From Spartobacteria bacterium (lineage in GTDB: Bacteria; Verrucomicrobiota; Verrucomicrobiia; Chthoniobacterales; UBA10450), in assembly GCA_021325495.1 (NCBI GenBank), contig JAJPGZ010000002.1:1-64000 (forward strand): DNA of 64,000 nucleotides. Direction: 5' to 3'. The translations under genes and the position numbers were made by a program. This document shows positions 18,315 to 28,723 of the stretch, in pieces; positions within the stretch are counted from its first letter, which is position 1; each line of letters opens with the position of its first letter. Under the pieces are notes generated by a model that did no database searches, was not told the DNA's origin, and saw only the letters and a list, made by a program, of their open reading frames with translations.

Positions 18315-19688
18315 TTACTTCACGCTCACGAGCGTCCCGACCGGGATCTCGGCGAAAAGTTTTCTCGCCGCATCGCTGGGCAATCGAATGCAACCGTGCG
18401 ACGCCGGATAATTCGGCACCACGCCTTCGTGCATGCCGAAATCGAGGCAGCTCAGCCGCATGAAATACGGCATCTCGACGTGATAAATGGTCGAGCGATG
18501 ATTGCGCTCTTTGTCGGTGATAACGAATTCGCCGGTGTGGGTGGCGAACCCGGGACGGCCACTCGAGCAAGTCGTGCTAAAGATGGGGACGCCGTCCTTG
18601 ATCAGCGCCACCTTTTGCGACGCGAGCGAAATCTCGATCCGCAATTCCTCCGGCGAAGGTCCGCTGCCTAACAACACCTGGGCGCATTGCCATTTGCCCG
18701 TCTGCGCGGCGATATAAAGCGGGATCATGCGATATTTTTTAGTCGCGCGATTTTTATCCGCGCCGGCATCGAGCAGCGCACGCACATAAGCGGGCTCACC
18801 CACTCCGGACGCGAGCATCAATACATTCGCGCCTTTGTCCCCGTCGAAGTAGTAGCCAAGTTTCGTCGGCAGGAGCGCGAGAAAATCAGCGTCCAATTTA
18901 TCGGGAAGAAGCGTGTTTGGATCGGCGCCGCACGCGAGCAACGTCGTGAGCAATCGCGCATCATGCGACGCAATCGCATACGCGAGGAGCGGAACATTTT
19001 TCCCCTCGGGCGTAGGCGGCGCCGCATGTTTTGCCAGCAGCAGCCGAACGCGATCCGCATTACCCGAGCTGAGCGCATCCTGCAAAACGCGACGCGTGCT
19101 CGGCGTCCACGCTGGCAGAAGCGGCAGACGATTGAGGATGAGGCCGGTGATCTTTGCGTTGTTCGCGTCGATCGAGCGCGCGAGAAAATCCGGGCCGCGC
19201 TCACCGAGATTGGGCACAAATTTCAGGAGAAACTCGAACGCGTCTTCTTGATGAGCGGCGATAGCGTAATCGAGCGCGGTGCGACCGCTGCGATCGCCGA
19301 TGTCGATCCTGGTCATATCGCCGACCAATTCGCGCAGCATGTCGATCTTGCCCTGCATCGCCGCAGCCATGAGTGGCGTGAGACCGGATTCATCGGCAAG
19401 ATCGGCGCAAGCGCCGGCGTCCAATAAACGGCGCGCCGTCGCCCAGTCCTGTTGCAAAATCGCGGCCAGCAAAAGCGGCCGGTCTTGCGCCGCGCGCGCG
19501 TTCGGGTTCAACTTTTCGGCGAAGTAAAGATCGACAACTTCATTCCGCTGTTCGGCCATGGCGCGAACAAATTCGTCCGCGGAAATCGCGGTCGAAATCC
19601 GCGGCCGGTGAGGCAAATGGCCGGCGGTAGCGAAGGCCAAAAAGGCTATCGCCGCGACACGGAAACAAGTGGATTTCAGCACACGCAT
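18315..19688 (-). CDS. Ankyrin-repeat L,D-transpeptidase (YkuD domain)
   Basis: The ATG at 19688 opens a protein of 457 residues with a signal peptide (RVAAIAFLAFATAG). About six ankyrin-type repeats follow (for example DESGLTPLMAAAMQGKIDML and DRSGRTALDYAIAAHQ), then a C-terminal YkuD domain with the catalytic motif SHGCIRLP preceded by a conserved histidine (FGMHEGVVPNYPA). L,D-transpeptidases make 3-3 crosslinks or attach proteins to peptidoglycan, with the Cys as nucleophile. Ankyrin repeats on a secreted transpeptidase are uncommon and suggest a bound protein partner in the periplasm. The TAA stop is formed by the AAGATCGACA copy at 18307. Confidence 0.85.
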   Translation of the reverse strand: MRVLKSTCFRVAAIAFLAFATAGHLPHRPRISTAISADEFVRAMAEQRNEVVDLYFAEKLNPNARAAQDRPLLLAAILQQDWATARRLLDAGACADLADESGLTPLMAAAMQGKIDMLRELVGDMTRIDIGDRSGRTALDYAIAAHQEDAFEFLLKFVPNLGERGPDFLARSIDANNAKITGLILNRLPLLPAWTPSTRRVLQDALSSGNADRVRLLLAKHAAPPTPEGKNVPLLAYAIASHDARLLTTLLACGADPNTLLPDKLDADFLALLPTKLGYYFDGDKGANVLMLASGVGEPAYVRALLDAGADKNRATKKYRMIPLYIAAQTGKWQCAQVLLGSGPSPEELRIEISLASQKVALIKDGVPIFSTTCSSGRPGFATHTGEFVITDKERNHRSTIYHVEMPYFMRLSCLDFGMHEGVVPNYPASHGCIRLPSDAARKLFAEIPVGTLVSVK

Positions 19689-19800
19689 TGCGCTGGTGAC
19701 AGCACGAACGATACTACACGAGCCGTCAAGCTTTCCGAGCGCCCAAACTGGACGACTCGGACTGAACGCTGCACGCTGATTGCTGTCCAAATTCGAACCC

Positions 19801-21291
19801 ATGCGTCAATTGTCGATCTTAGCTGGATTTGTCGCGCTTAGTGCGATGTCGATCTTCGCGGCCGCGCCTGAAGTCGCGCCGAACCCCACCGTGCCCGAGG
19901 CCGCTGCCGAACAAGGCAAGGACGTCGTCCACGCGCTCAATAATGCTTTCGCGAAAGTCTTCGAGATCGTCGCACCCGCCGTCGTCATTATCGAAATCTC
20001 AAAGAAGACCGACATCAGCGAAAACTCCGCCTTTGAAGATTTGTTCGGACAACCGGATGACAACAGTCCGCAGCAGCGCGGCCCGCGCAATTTGCAGCCG
20101 ATTCAAAGCGAAGGCTCCGGTTTCATCGTGCGCCCCGATGGTTACATCCTGACAAATTTCCACGTCGTCGAAGGCGCAGACAAAATCAGCGTGAAATTGA
20201 AAGATGGGCGCGAATTTCCGGCGAAGACTGTCGGCACCGATGAAAAGACCGACATCGCCGTGATCAAGATCGACGCGAAAGATTTGCCAGTCGTGCAACT
20301 CGGCGACAGCGACGCCGTGCGCGTGGGACAATTCGCATTCGCGATCGGCGCGCCGTTCAAACTCGATTACACATTTACCTACGGAGTCGTTAGCGGGAAG
20401 AGCCGCAGCAAACTTTTCGCGACCGGCGGCTACTCCATTTCGGATTACATCCAGACCGACGCGTCGATCAATCCCGGCAACAGCGGCGGACCGCTTTGCG
20501 ACATCGACGGCAAAGTCATCGGCATGAATACGCTCATTAACGGAATGAATCGCGGACTCGGCTTCGCCATTCCGAGCAACATGGCCCGCGAAATCGGCGA
20601 GCAACTCATCGCCGGAAAAAAAATCGTGCGCCCGTGGTTAGGCATTCGTATCGAAACGCTCGGCGAAAACGCGGAGTTGCGCGATCTATTCAAAGGACTC
20701 GAGAGCGGCGTTGTCGTGCGCCAGATCGAAGCGGACGCGCCGGCGAGCAAGAGCGAATTGCGACCCGGCGATGTGATCACGCAGGTCGATGGCGCGGCGG
20801 TCACGACCGATTCGCAACTGCAGCACGAGGTCTTGAAAAAGAAAATCGGGCAGAATGTCGATCTTACGGTGTGGCGCAAAGGACAGACCGTTCACATTCC
20901 AGTGAAAACCGGGGAACTGCCTAACGAAATTGCGCGCACGGCGAACGTGGTGCCGAACATGCGACCTCCCACGCAGGAAGAGCTCGGCAAGTTCGGACTC
21001 CAAGTCCAGGAGCTGAACAAGGAAATGGCCGACCGCCTCAAACTCGGTGTCGATAAAGGCGTGATCGTGACGGACGTGGCCGACAACAGCATCGCTTCCG
21101 CCCAGGGCATCGAGCGCCAAGACGTCATCACCGAAGTGGACGGCAAACCAGTCGGCGACGTAAAATCTTTTCGGGAAGCGTTACAGAAAGCCGATCCGAA
21201 ACGCGGCGTCCTGTTGTATCTCGATCGCAAAGGCAACAAAACCTTCGCGGTTCTGAAAGCGAGCGGCGCGCAAACGCCACCAGATCGCTAA
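19801..21291 (+). CDS. HtrA/DegP-like serine protease with two PDZ domains
   Basis: The ATG at 19801 gives 496 residues with a signal peptide (about 1-20). The catalytic triad is intact: His121 in TNFHVVEG, Asp151 in KTDIAVIK and Ser228 in GNSGGPL. Two PDZ domains follow (about 285-375 and 390-490). It is a periplasmic chaperone-protease of the Do family. Two AAGATCGACA copies lie in the signal peptide itself (19811 and 19847, read as LSIL and MSIF), another makes VDL in the first PDZ domain, and a fourth supplies the stop codon. An inactive homologue lies at 25718-26782. Confidence 0.93.
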   Translation: MRQLSILAGFVALSAMSIFAAAPEVAPNPTVPEAAAEQGKDVVHALNNAFAKVFEIVAPAVVIIEISKKTDISENSAFEDLFGQPDDNSPQQRGPRNLQPIQSEGSGFIVRPDGYILTNFHVVEGADKISVKLKDGREFPAKTVGTDEKTDIAVIKIDAKDLPVVQLGDSDAVRVGQFAFAIGAPFKLDYTFTYGVVSGKSRSKLFATGGYSISDYIQTDASINPGNSGGPLCDIDGKVIGMNTLINGMNRGLGFAIPSNMAREIGEQLIAGKKIVRPWLGIRIETLGENAELRDLFKGLESGVVVRQIEADAPASKSELRPGDVITQVDGAAVTTDSQLQHEVLKKKIGQNVDLTVWRKGQTVHIPVKTGELPNEIARTANVVPNMRPPTQEELGKFGLQVQELNKEMADRLKLGVDKGVIVTDVADNSIASAQGIERQDVITEVDGKPVGDVKSFREALQKADPKRGVLLYLDRKGNKTFAVLKASGAQTPPDR

Positions 21292-21390
21292 GATCGACAA
21301 CTACTGCCGCTTCAGTTCGCGATTTGTAGTTTGCGCAGCGCGGCGATTCAATCGAACCGGCCGCGCTTACGCAAGATCGACAATCGCTAA

Positions 21391-21624
21391 CTAGGCCGAA
21401 GCCCCGCCGCGTCCGCCGGCCACCAGCAGCACGACGCCGCCGACGAGACAAAGTCCGCCGACGATCGGGCCCATGGGAAGCTTGTGTTCCTTTTCCGCGT
21501 TCACTTCCAGCGGCCCGAGCTTCGCGACGTTTTCGGTGGTGGTGTAACGCGCAAACCCGCCGTAAGCGAGCGCGACGATCCCTACGATGATGAGAATGAT
21601 TCCGACGATTCCTGCTGGTTTCAT
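21391..21624 (-). CDS. Small two-helix membrane protein
   Basis: This 77-residue protein has two hydrophobic segments (about 5-25 and 52-70) joined by a charged loop. It resembles small DUF3185-like membrane proteins, but the assignment is not firm. It is separated from the upstream 49-residue membrane protein by 10 bp made almost wholly of an AAGATCGACA copy. Between it and the htrA stop lies a 99-bp gap with two plus-orientation copies (21290, 21373). Confidence 0.65.
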   Translation of the reverse strand: MKPAGIVGIILIIVGIVALAYGGFARYTTTENVAKLGPLEVNAEKEHKLPMGPIVGGLCLVGGVVLLVAGGRGGASA

Positions 21625-21634
21625 ATTGTCGATC

Positions 21635-21784
21635 TTACAACGGCCGGCGGCCTTGGATGAGATTGATGATGAGCACGACGACCGCGATCACCAACAGGAT
21701 GTGAATGAATCCTCCGAGCGTGTACGAGCTGACGAGTCCGAGCAGCCAGAGCACGAGGAGAATGACGAAGATAGTCCAGAGCAT
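21635..21784 (-). CDS. Very small lmo0937-type membrane protein
   Basis: A 49-residue frame starts at ATG 21784. It is almost wholly hydrophobic with two membrane segments (residues 3-18 and 25-42) and a short basic tail (QGRRPL). The pattern WTIFVILLVLWLLGL with a later SYTLGGFIHILLVIAVV matches the lmo0937 family of tiny membrane proteins. The TAA stop is formed by the AAGATCGACA copy at 21627. Function is unknown. Confidence 0.75.
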   Translation of the reverse strand: MLWTIFVILLVLWLLGLVSSYTLGGFIHILLVIAVVVLIINLIQGRRPL

Positions 21785-21898
21785 AGTGGTCCTTTCAGAG
21801 TTGAGGTTCTTGGTAGGTTCGTGTCGTGCAGGGAAATTGCGCGCATGTCGATTGAAAAATTTTTCACAAATCCTTCAGGCTGTATAAAAACGCGACAA

Positions 21899-23668
21899 TC
21901 AGCCGACGCTCTTTTCCAGGACCGCGCGCAAATTCCAATCGGCCGATTCCAGTTTTTGGCGGGCCGTTTCGTAATCGCTTCCCGAAATTTCCGCGACCAA
22001 GCGCGTCGCCCGATCGCGCAACTTCGTATTCGATGCGTGCAGGTCGATCATCAAATTGCCGCGCACTTTGCCTAACAAGACCATCGCGCTGGTCGTGATG
22101 ATGTTGAGCGCGATCTTCGTCGCCGTCCCGGCTTTCAACCGCGTCGAGCCGGTCAGAAGCTCGGGACCGACCGCGAGATTGATCGCAAGATCGACATCTA
22201 GCTTCTTGTCTCCTGTGGAGGCAGCCGTCTCGGCTGCAGGCGGATTGCACGTCAGCAAAATCGTTTTCGCGCCGATTGCTTTCCCGCGACGCAACGCCGC
22301 GAGCACAAACGGCGTTCGTCCGCTCGCGGTAATTCCGATGACCACGTCATTCGCCTTCACCCCGCGTTCATCCATCGTCAAGGCGCCGCTGCTCTCCTCG
22401 TCTTCGGCGCCTTCCACGCTGCGATAAAGCGCCGTCACGCCGCCCGCGATCACGCCCTGAACTAGTTCCGGCGACGCGCCGAACGTCGGCGGAATTTCGC
22501 TCGCGTCGAGAACGCCGAGGCGGCCGCTGCTGCCCGCGCCCACGTAAAATAATTTCCCGCCCTTGCGCAGCGAGTCGGTCACGATCTCGACCGCGCGCGC
22601 AAGATCGACAATCGCATTTCGCACCGCGTCCTCGACGAACTTTTCTTCATTCACGAAAAGCTCGACCAATTGCTTTGCCGACATCTTCTCCAGATTTTCC
22701 GAACGCGGATTGCGTTGCTCAGTCAAAGCCGCGGCGAGATTGTCGATCTTACCCATGTCGATCTTGTCGCGAACAGTCGGCGCGTCGCTCATCTCCGCGG
22801 CGAGCCAGGCCGCGCCGAGTTCGGGCGCGCGCTCCGCGTTCGTCACGCGCGCATCCGGCAGATTCTTTTTCAATCGCCGGCGAAATGTGTGCGCGTAAAT
22901 CGAGTCGCGTTGAAATAATCCGCCGATGAGCACGATTTTGGGCGCGAGCATATGCAAACGCGTCGCGACCGCTTCGGTGTATTCGCAGAGACAACCCGCG
23001 CCATCTTCCAAAATTTTCACGACATGTTCGTCGCCATTTGCAGCCGCTTCGCACACGACCGGCGCGAGCATGGCGATGTCGATCTTGCGCGCGGTCTGGG
23101 CCCAACGCACGAGCTCGTCGAGATTGTTGAGCGACAGCGCGTGCAAAATTTTCGACGCGAATTGCACTTCGCCGCGGCGCAAATCGTATTCGCGCAGAAT
23201 CAATCGCAGCGCCTGAATGACGAGAAAATAGGCGCCACCCGCGTCGCCGAGAATGTGACCCCAGCCGCCGGCGTTCTCGATTTTTCCCGCGCGTCGTCCC
23301 GTCACCGACGAGCCGCTGCCGGCGTTGACGACAATGCCATCGGCGCTGCCCAACGCCGCCGCCACGCCCGAGTCGCGATCGCTTCCAGTTACGATTTTCG
23401 CGCTCGGCCAAATCTCCGCGGACAACCGCGCGAGTGATTGTCGATCTTCCGCAGTCGCGCAGCCGGCGAGGAAAATGCCGACGCGATTCGCTTCCTTCGG
23501 CAGCTCGGAAAAAATAAGTCGCAGTTCTTCCGCGCTCGTTAGGCGCAAATTCGCCGGCGGCAATCTGCCTTGATCGAGAAGGCGCAGCTCATTGCCGTCG
23601 CGCTCAGTCAGCACCCACGCGGTTTTAGTGCCGCCGCCTTCGACCCCGAGAATTTTCTCGTGTTCCAT
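21899..23668 (-). CDS. Fusion of N-acetylglucosamine kinase-like ATPase and MurNAc-6-phosphate etherase (MurQ)
   Basis: This 589-residue protein has two enzyme domains. Residues 1-295 are a BadF/BadG-type sugar kinase (phosphate-binding GVEGGGTKT at 8-16, GSGSSVTGR at 117-125). Residues 312-589 are MurQ (LTEQRNPRSENLEKMS, the SIS-like AGSSGRLGVLDASEIPPTFG and GITASGRTPF). Together they could phosphorylate an amino sugar and cleave the lactyl ether of MurNAc-6-phosphate during peptidoglycan recycling; NagA at 47.4 kb would act next. The linker (about 296-311) is built from two tandem AAGATCGACA copies (DKIDMGKIDN). A REP-like half element lies in frame in the MurQ part. Confidence 0.9.
   Translation of the reverse strand: MEHEKILGVEGGGTKTAWVLTERDGNELRLLDQGRLPPANLRLTSAEELRLIFSELPKEANRVGIFLAGCATAEDRQSLARLSAEIWPSAKIVTGSDRDSGVAAALGSADGIVVNAGSGSSVTGRRAGKIENAGGWGHILGDAGGAYFLVIQALRLILREYDLRRGEVQFASKILHALSLNNLDELVRWAQTARKIDIAMLAPVVCEAAANGDEHVVKILEDGAGCLCEYTEAVATRLHMLAPKIVLIGGLFQRDSIYAHTFRRRLKKNLPDARVTNAERAPELGAAWLAAEMSDAPTVRDKIDMGKIDNLAAALTEQRNPRSENLEKMSAKQLVELFVNEEKFVEDAVRNAIVDLARAVEIVTDSLRKGGKLFYVGAGSSGRLGVLDASEIPPTFGASPELVQGVIAGGVTALYRSVEGAEDEESSGALTMDERGVKANDVVIGITASGRTPFVLAALRRGKAIGAKTILLTCNPPAAETAASTGDKKLDVDLAINLAVGPELLTGSTRLKAGTATKIALNIITTSAMVLLGKVRGNLMIDLHASNTKLRDRATRLVAEISGSDYETARQKLESADWNLRAVLEKSVG
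22213..22237. repeat. REP-like half element inside the MurQ domain
   Basis: CTGTGGAGGCAG leads into the palindrome GCAGCCGtctCGGCTGC (22221-22237). The terminal sequence and palindrome match one half of the 63-64-bp elements at 49157 and 53697. It is in frame and encodes an Ala-rich stretch in the MurQ domain. Confidence 0.6.
22741..22765 (-). repeat. Tandem AAGATCGACA pair in the kinase-MurQ linker
   Basis: Copies start at 22741 and 22756, 15 bp apart, both in the same orientation as the gene. They encode Lys-Ile-Asp twice in the hinge between the two domains. Confidence 0.9.
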
Positions 23669-23695
23669 TGCCGGAGCTTTTCGCCGTTTCTATGA

Positions 23696-25708
<2,013 letters not shown>

Positions 25709-25717
25709 GATCGACAA

Positions 25718-26782
25718 CTACTCTTTCGGCGCCGGAGCGCTCAACGGAATCGCGCCGTGATTGTCGAGGCCGGCGGCCATCGGAGGCCGTTTGCTGCCGG
25801 GATGAACGTCGGCCTGAACATCGAACGTCATTTTTTTTCCGTCACGAATCACGGTGATGGGAACGGTGTCGCCGGCAGTGATGAAGAACGAAGCATCAAG
25901 CACGTCTTCCGGTTGATGCACCTCCTTCTTGCCGACCTGCAAAAGAATATCGCCCGGTTTCAATCCCGATTCGGCCGCAGGTGTGTCGGGCAAGAGATCG
26001 GTCATTTCCGCGCGCGAACCTTCCACCGGTTCCGCCGCTTCCGCGACATTCACTCCGACCCAGCCGTGACGCACTTCACCGAAACGCACATAGTCGCTGC
26101 GAATTTTTTCGGCGACTTCGATCGGCACCGCGTAACACGATGAACTGTTTTCCAAACTGCTTACGACAATGCCGACGACTTCGCCTTTGAGATTCAACAA
26201 TGGCGCGCCGGCTTCGCCGCGTTGCGTCGGCATGTTCACCCGCAGATGCGTGGTGTGAAAATAACGTCCGAGATATTTTTTATCGAACCCGGCGATCATG
26301 CCGAAGCTGGGCGTTTCCTGAAGATCGAGCGGGTAGCCAATCGCCACCACCGGCGTTGCCACTTCGAGTTGCGAAGAATTACCGATGGGCAAAACCGGGG
26401 TCGTTAGGTCGGCCTTCAACATGGCGAGACCGCTGCGCATATCGGTCACGACTGGATGGGCGGGATATTTTTTGCCTTTGAACTCGATCGTTAAATTGTC
26501 GGCTTCGCCGCCGACCGAGTAGCAGGTGTAAAGTGTGCCGGTCGGATCGATGAAGAAACCGGTGCCGGATATTTCGCCGTGTTCATCGACACCACGAATT
26601 TTCACAACCGCGCTGCATGTGCGCTCGAAAACGTCTTTGACTTCGCGGCTGATGGAGGAAGCGGATTGGTCCGGGAGTTGCGCGTGCAACGCCGAGGCGG
26701 TCAGACCGAGAAGGAAAGCGACCCTGCAACCCACCGCAACAGAATGGCCTAACGAGGATCTAGAATCGCAGCGTTGACTCAT
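25718..26782 (-). CDS. Catalytically inactive HtrA-like protein with PDZ domain
   Basis: This 354-residue secreted protein has a signal peptide (about 16-35), a trypsin-like domain and one C-terminal PDZ domain (about 235-330). All three catalytic positions appear changed when set against the active HtrA at 19.8 kb: TNFHVV is YTCYSV (His to Tyr), TDIAVI is SGLAML (Asp to Gly) and GNSGGP is GEAGAP (Ser to Ala). It follows an ECF sigma factor and an anti-sigma-like membrane protein, overlapping the latter by 23 bp. A sensor or peptide-binding scaffold for envelope stress is a fair inference, in analogy with RpoE-RseA-DegS but without proteolysis. Confidence 0.85.
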   Translation of the reverse strand: MSQRCDSRSSLGHSVAVGCRVAFLLGLTASALHAQLPDQSASSISREVKDVFERTCSAVVKIRGVDEHGEISGTGFFIDPTGTLYTCYSVGGEADNLTIEFKGKKYPAHPVVTDMRSGLAMLKADLTTPVLPIGNSSQLEVATPVVAIGYPLDLQETPSFGMIAGFDKKYLGRYFHTTHLRVNMPTQRGEAGAPLLNLKGEVVGIVVSSLENSSSCYAVPIEVAEKIRSDYVRFGEVRHGWVGVNVAEAAEPVEGSRAEMTDLLPDTPAAESGLKPGDILLQVGKKEVHQPEDVLDASFFITAGDTVPITVIRDGKKMTFDVQADVHPGSKRPPMAAGLDNHGAIPLSAPAPKE

Positions 26783-27251
26783 AACTCACGGGCACGCTGT
26801 CGAGCACATAACGCGGCGGGCTCGCGGTGTTAGCCCGGTGAGCACGGGCGGATGAATTGCGAAGCGGTTGGGTGGCAATGGCGCGAGTGGCCACAGGCGA
26901 CGCGAGCGTCCACTCCGCATCCGCGGTAACCGGTGCGACCGCAACATGTCGATCTTGCGTGACGGCGGCGTAATTAGGCGCCGTCGGCGTCTGATAAACC
27001 TTGAGTGAAATCACAGCCGCGACCACGAGCATGGCGGTGACGGCGGCCGGATACGAAGTCAACGCCGGCACGTTCAAGCTGAGCATGAAATCGTGTGCGC
27101 GTTGCATCGCGATCCGCCAAAGCGGTTGCCGCAAAAGTTCGTCGCGTTGGCGACGATGAAATTCGTGGATGAAGTTTTCGAAATATCCGGGCGGCGGCTG
27201 TTCGTATTTTTTCAGCCGCAACAGTTTCGCGATATCGTCAAATTCGTCCAT
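26760..27251 (-). CDS. Single-pass membrane protein, probable anti-sigma factor
   Basis: This 163-residue protein has a cytosolic N-terminus of about 65 residues (MDEFDDIAKLL then PPPGYFENF), one membrane segment (about 66-86) and a Thr/Ala-rich exported tail. It starts 11 bp after the ECF sigma gene and overlaps the pseudo-HtrA gene. No zinc anti-sigma motif (HXXXCXXC) is visible, so the role rests on topology and context. Similar arrangements with a PPPGYFE motif are familiar in Verrucomicrobiota sigma operons. Confidence 0.65.
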   Translation of the reverse strand: MDEFDDIAKLLRLKKYEQPPPGYFENFIHEFHRRQRDELLRQPLWRIAMQRAHDFMLSLNVPALTSYPAAVTAMLVVAAVISLKVYQTPTAPNYAAVTQDRHVAVAPVTADAEWTLASPVATRAIATQPLRNSSARAHRANTASPPRYVLDSVPVSYESTLRF

Positions 27252-27262
27252 GAGGTGCCCGA

Positions 27263-27859
27263 TTAGCTGACAGGATTCTTCCGAAATTCTTCCAGGTAGT
27301 TTTGCAGTTGCCGATTCGCGTAAAAGAGCCGGGAGCGTACCGTGCCTTCGGAGACTTTCAAGATTTTACTGATCTCGGCGTGGGGCATTCCTTGAATATG
27401 AAACATGGTGACCACAGCTCTGTGTTCTTCAGACAACTTCATCATCGCCTCGTTCAACCTTTTCTGGAGCTCGGACAGGTCGGCTTCCCGCACCGGTGAG
27501 CTGGTCTGGGTGATCTCGAGGAATTCCTTGTCGTTCTGGATGGTGGAATCGACGTCATCGAGGCTGAGATTGAACCGGCGGCCACGTTTCTTAAGGAAGT
27601 TCAGCGTCATGTTGACCGCGATGGAGTGGATCCAGGTGTAGAACGACGATTTACCCCGAAACCCGCGGATGGCCTTATATGCTTTTGAGAAAACGTCCTG
27701 CAAAAGATCGTTCGTGTCCTCATGGTTCGAGGTCATGTTGTAAATGAGGCCGTAGAGGCGCGGCGAATATTTCACGACCAGATCGTCGAACGCCGCGGCC
27801 TCGCCCGCTTGCGTGCGCGCGACCAGCTCCTTGTCCTCCTCCGTGCGCGGCTGATCCAT
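27263..27859 (-). CDS. ECF-type RNA polymerase sigma factor
   Basis: With the ATG at 27859 the product has 198 residues. Region 2 is seen in LVVKYSPRLYGLIYNMTSNHEDTNDLLQDVFSKAYKAI-like sequence and region 4 in LSEEHRAVVTMFHIQGMPHAEISKILKVSEGTVRSRLF. A longer form from the ATG at 27955 is possible and would add a basic 32-residue extension; a purine-rich AGAAAG lies about 12 bases before 27859. Overlapping or near-contiguous downstream genes encode its likely membrane regulator and a pseudo-HtrA. Confidence 0.9.
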   Translation of the reverse strand: MDQPRTEEDKELVARTQAGEAAAFDDLVVKYSPRLYGLIYNMTSNHEDTNDLLQDVFSKAYKAIRGFRGKSSFYTWIHSIAVNMTLNFLKKRGRRFNLSLDDVDSTIQNDKEFLEITQTSSPVREADLSELQKRLNEAMMKLSEEHRAVVTMFHIQGMPHAEISKILKVSEGTVRSRLFYANRQLQNYLEEFRKNPVS

Positions 27860-27981
27860 TCGCTGTTGTTTCTTTCTAGCACGCTCGCCGAGTCCGGAGG
27901 AAAGTAAATCCGTTAGGCGTCGCGCGGGTTGCGGGAGGGCAATGGTTGCGTTCATCTCGAAATGAAGATGTCGATCTTGCG

Positions 27982-28677
27982 TTAGTTGCGCCGGTCGCGC
28001 ATCGAAAGCAACCAAAGCAGGTTACCGAGCGCGGCGATGAATGCGGCCACGTAAGTGAGTGCGGCGGCGTTAAGCACCTGGTTCACGCCCGCGACTTCTT
28101 CCCCCGACTGAATGATCCCCATTTGTCGCAGAATAATTTTCGCGCGCCGCGACGCATCGAATTCCACCGGCAAAGTGATCAATTGGAACACGAGCAAGAT
28201 TAAATAGCAGTAAATGCCGAGCGTGATCAGTCCGGTGATGTGAAACCAAATTCCGCCGATGATGATGAACGGCAGCATTTGCGACGCCGCCATCGTGATT
28301 GGCACGACGGCCATGCGCGCTTTCAACGGCGCATAGGCTTTTGCGTGTTGAATGGCGTGACCGGTCTCGTGCGCGGCGATGCCGAGGGCCGCGACTGACG
28401 GCGTGTTGTAAACGTTGCTCGAAAGACAAAGCTTTTTCTTCGTCGGATCGTAATGGTCGCCGAGAAAATCGTTCGTCTCGACAACATCGACATCGTGAAT
28501 TTGCGCTGCCTGCAAAATCTCGCGCGCGCATTCCGCGCCGGTAATGTTCGAGCCCGCGCGCACTTTGCTCCAGCGATTGAACGCGCCGGTCACGCGAATC
28601 TGCGCGATGATGCCGATGATCAGCGGGACGCCAATGTAGAGCAACCAATGATGGCCGAAGCCGTAGGGATAGAACAT
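27982..28677 (-). CDS. YugP-like zinc metallopeptidase
   Basis: This 231-residue membrane protein has the zinc motif HETGH (103-107) and a later conserved Glu in LPVEFDAS, plus membrane segments near residues 12-28, 120-140, 145-165 and the C-terminus. This is the pattern of the YugP (DUF/Zn_peptidase_2) family, membrane-bound proteases of unknown substrate. The C-terminus is followed after about 10 bp by an AAGATCGACA copy (27969). Confidence 0.88.
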   Translation of the reverse strand: MFYPYGFGHHWLLYIGVPLIIGIIAQIRVTGAFNRWSKVRAGSNITGAECAREILQAAQIHDVDVVETNDFLGDHYDPTKKKLCLSSNVYNTPSVAALGIAAHETGHAIQHAKAYAPLKARMAVVPITMAASQMLPFIIIGGIWFHITGLITLGIYCYLILLVFQLITLPVEFDASRRAKIILRQMGIIQSGEEVAGVNQVLNAAALTYVAAFIAALGNLLWLLSMRDRRN

Positions 28678-28701
28678 GCCGGTTAAGTTTGTCTGTTATT
28701 A

Positions 28702-28717
28702 GACGCCGGACGGCGTC
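28702..28717. terminator. Hairpin after the M24 peptidase gene
   Basis: A perfect 6-bp GC-rich stem (GACGCC/GGCGTC) with a 4-base loop lies in the 46-bp gap between the M24 gene and the zinc protease gene. On the minus strand it is followed by TAATAACAG, not a T-run, so termination is plausible but unproven. Confidence 0.35.
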
Positions 28718-28723
28718 GCACGT

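Noticed and set aside
26820-26860. Palindrome GCCCGgtgagcaCGGGC inside the anti-sigma-like gene as a REP element
   Set aside because: It lacks the CTGTRG ends and the GCAGSCG core of the REP-like family.
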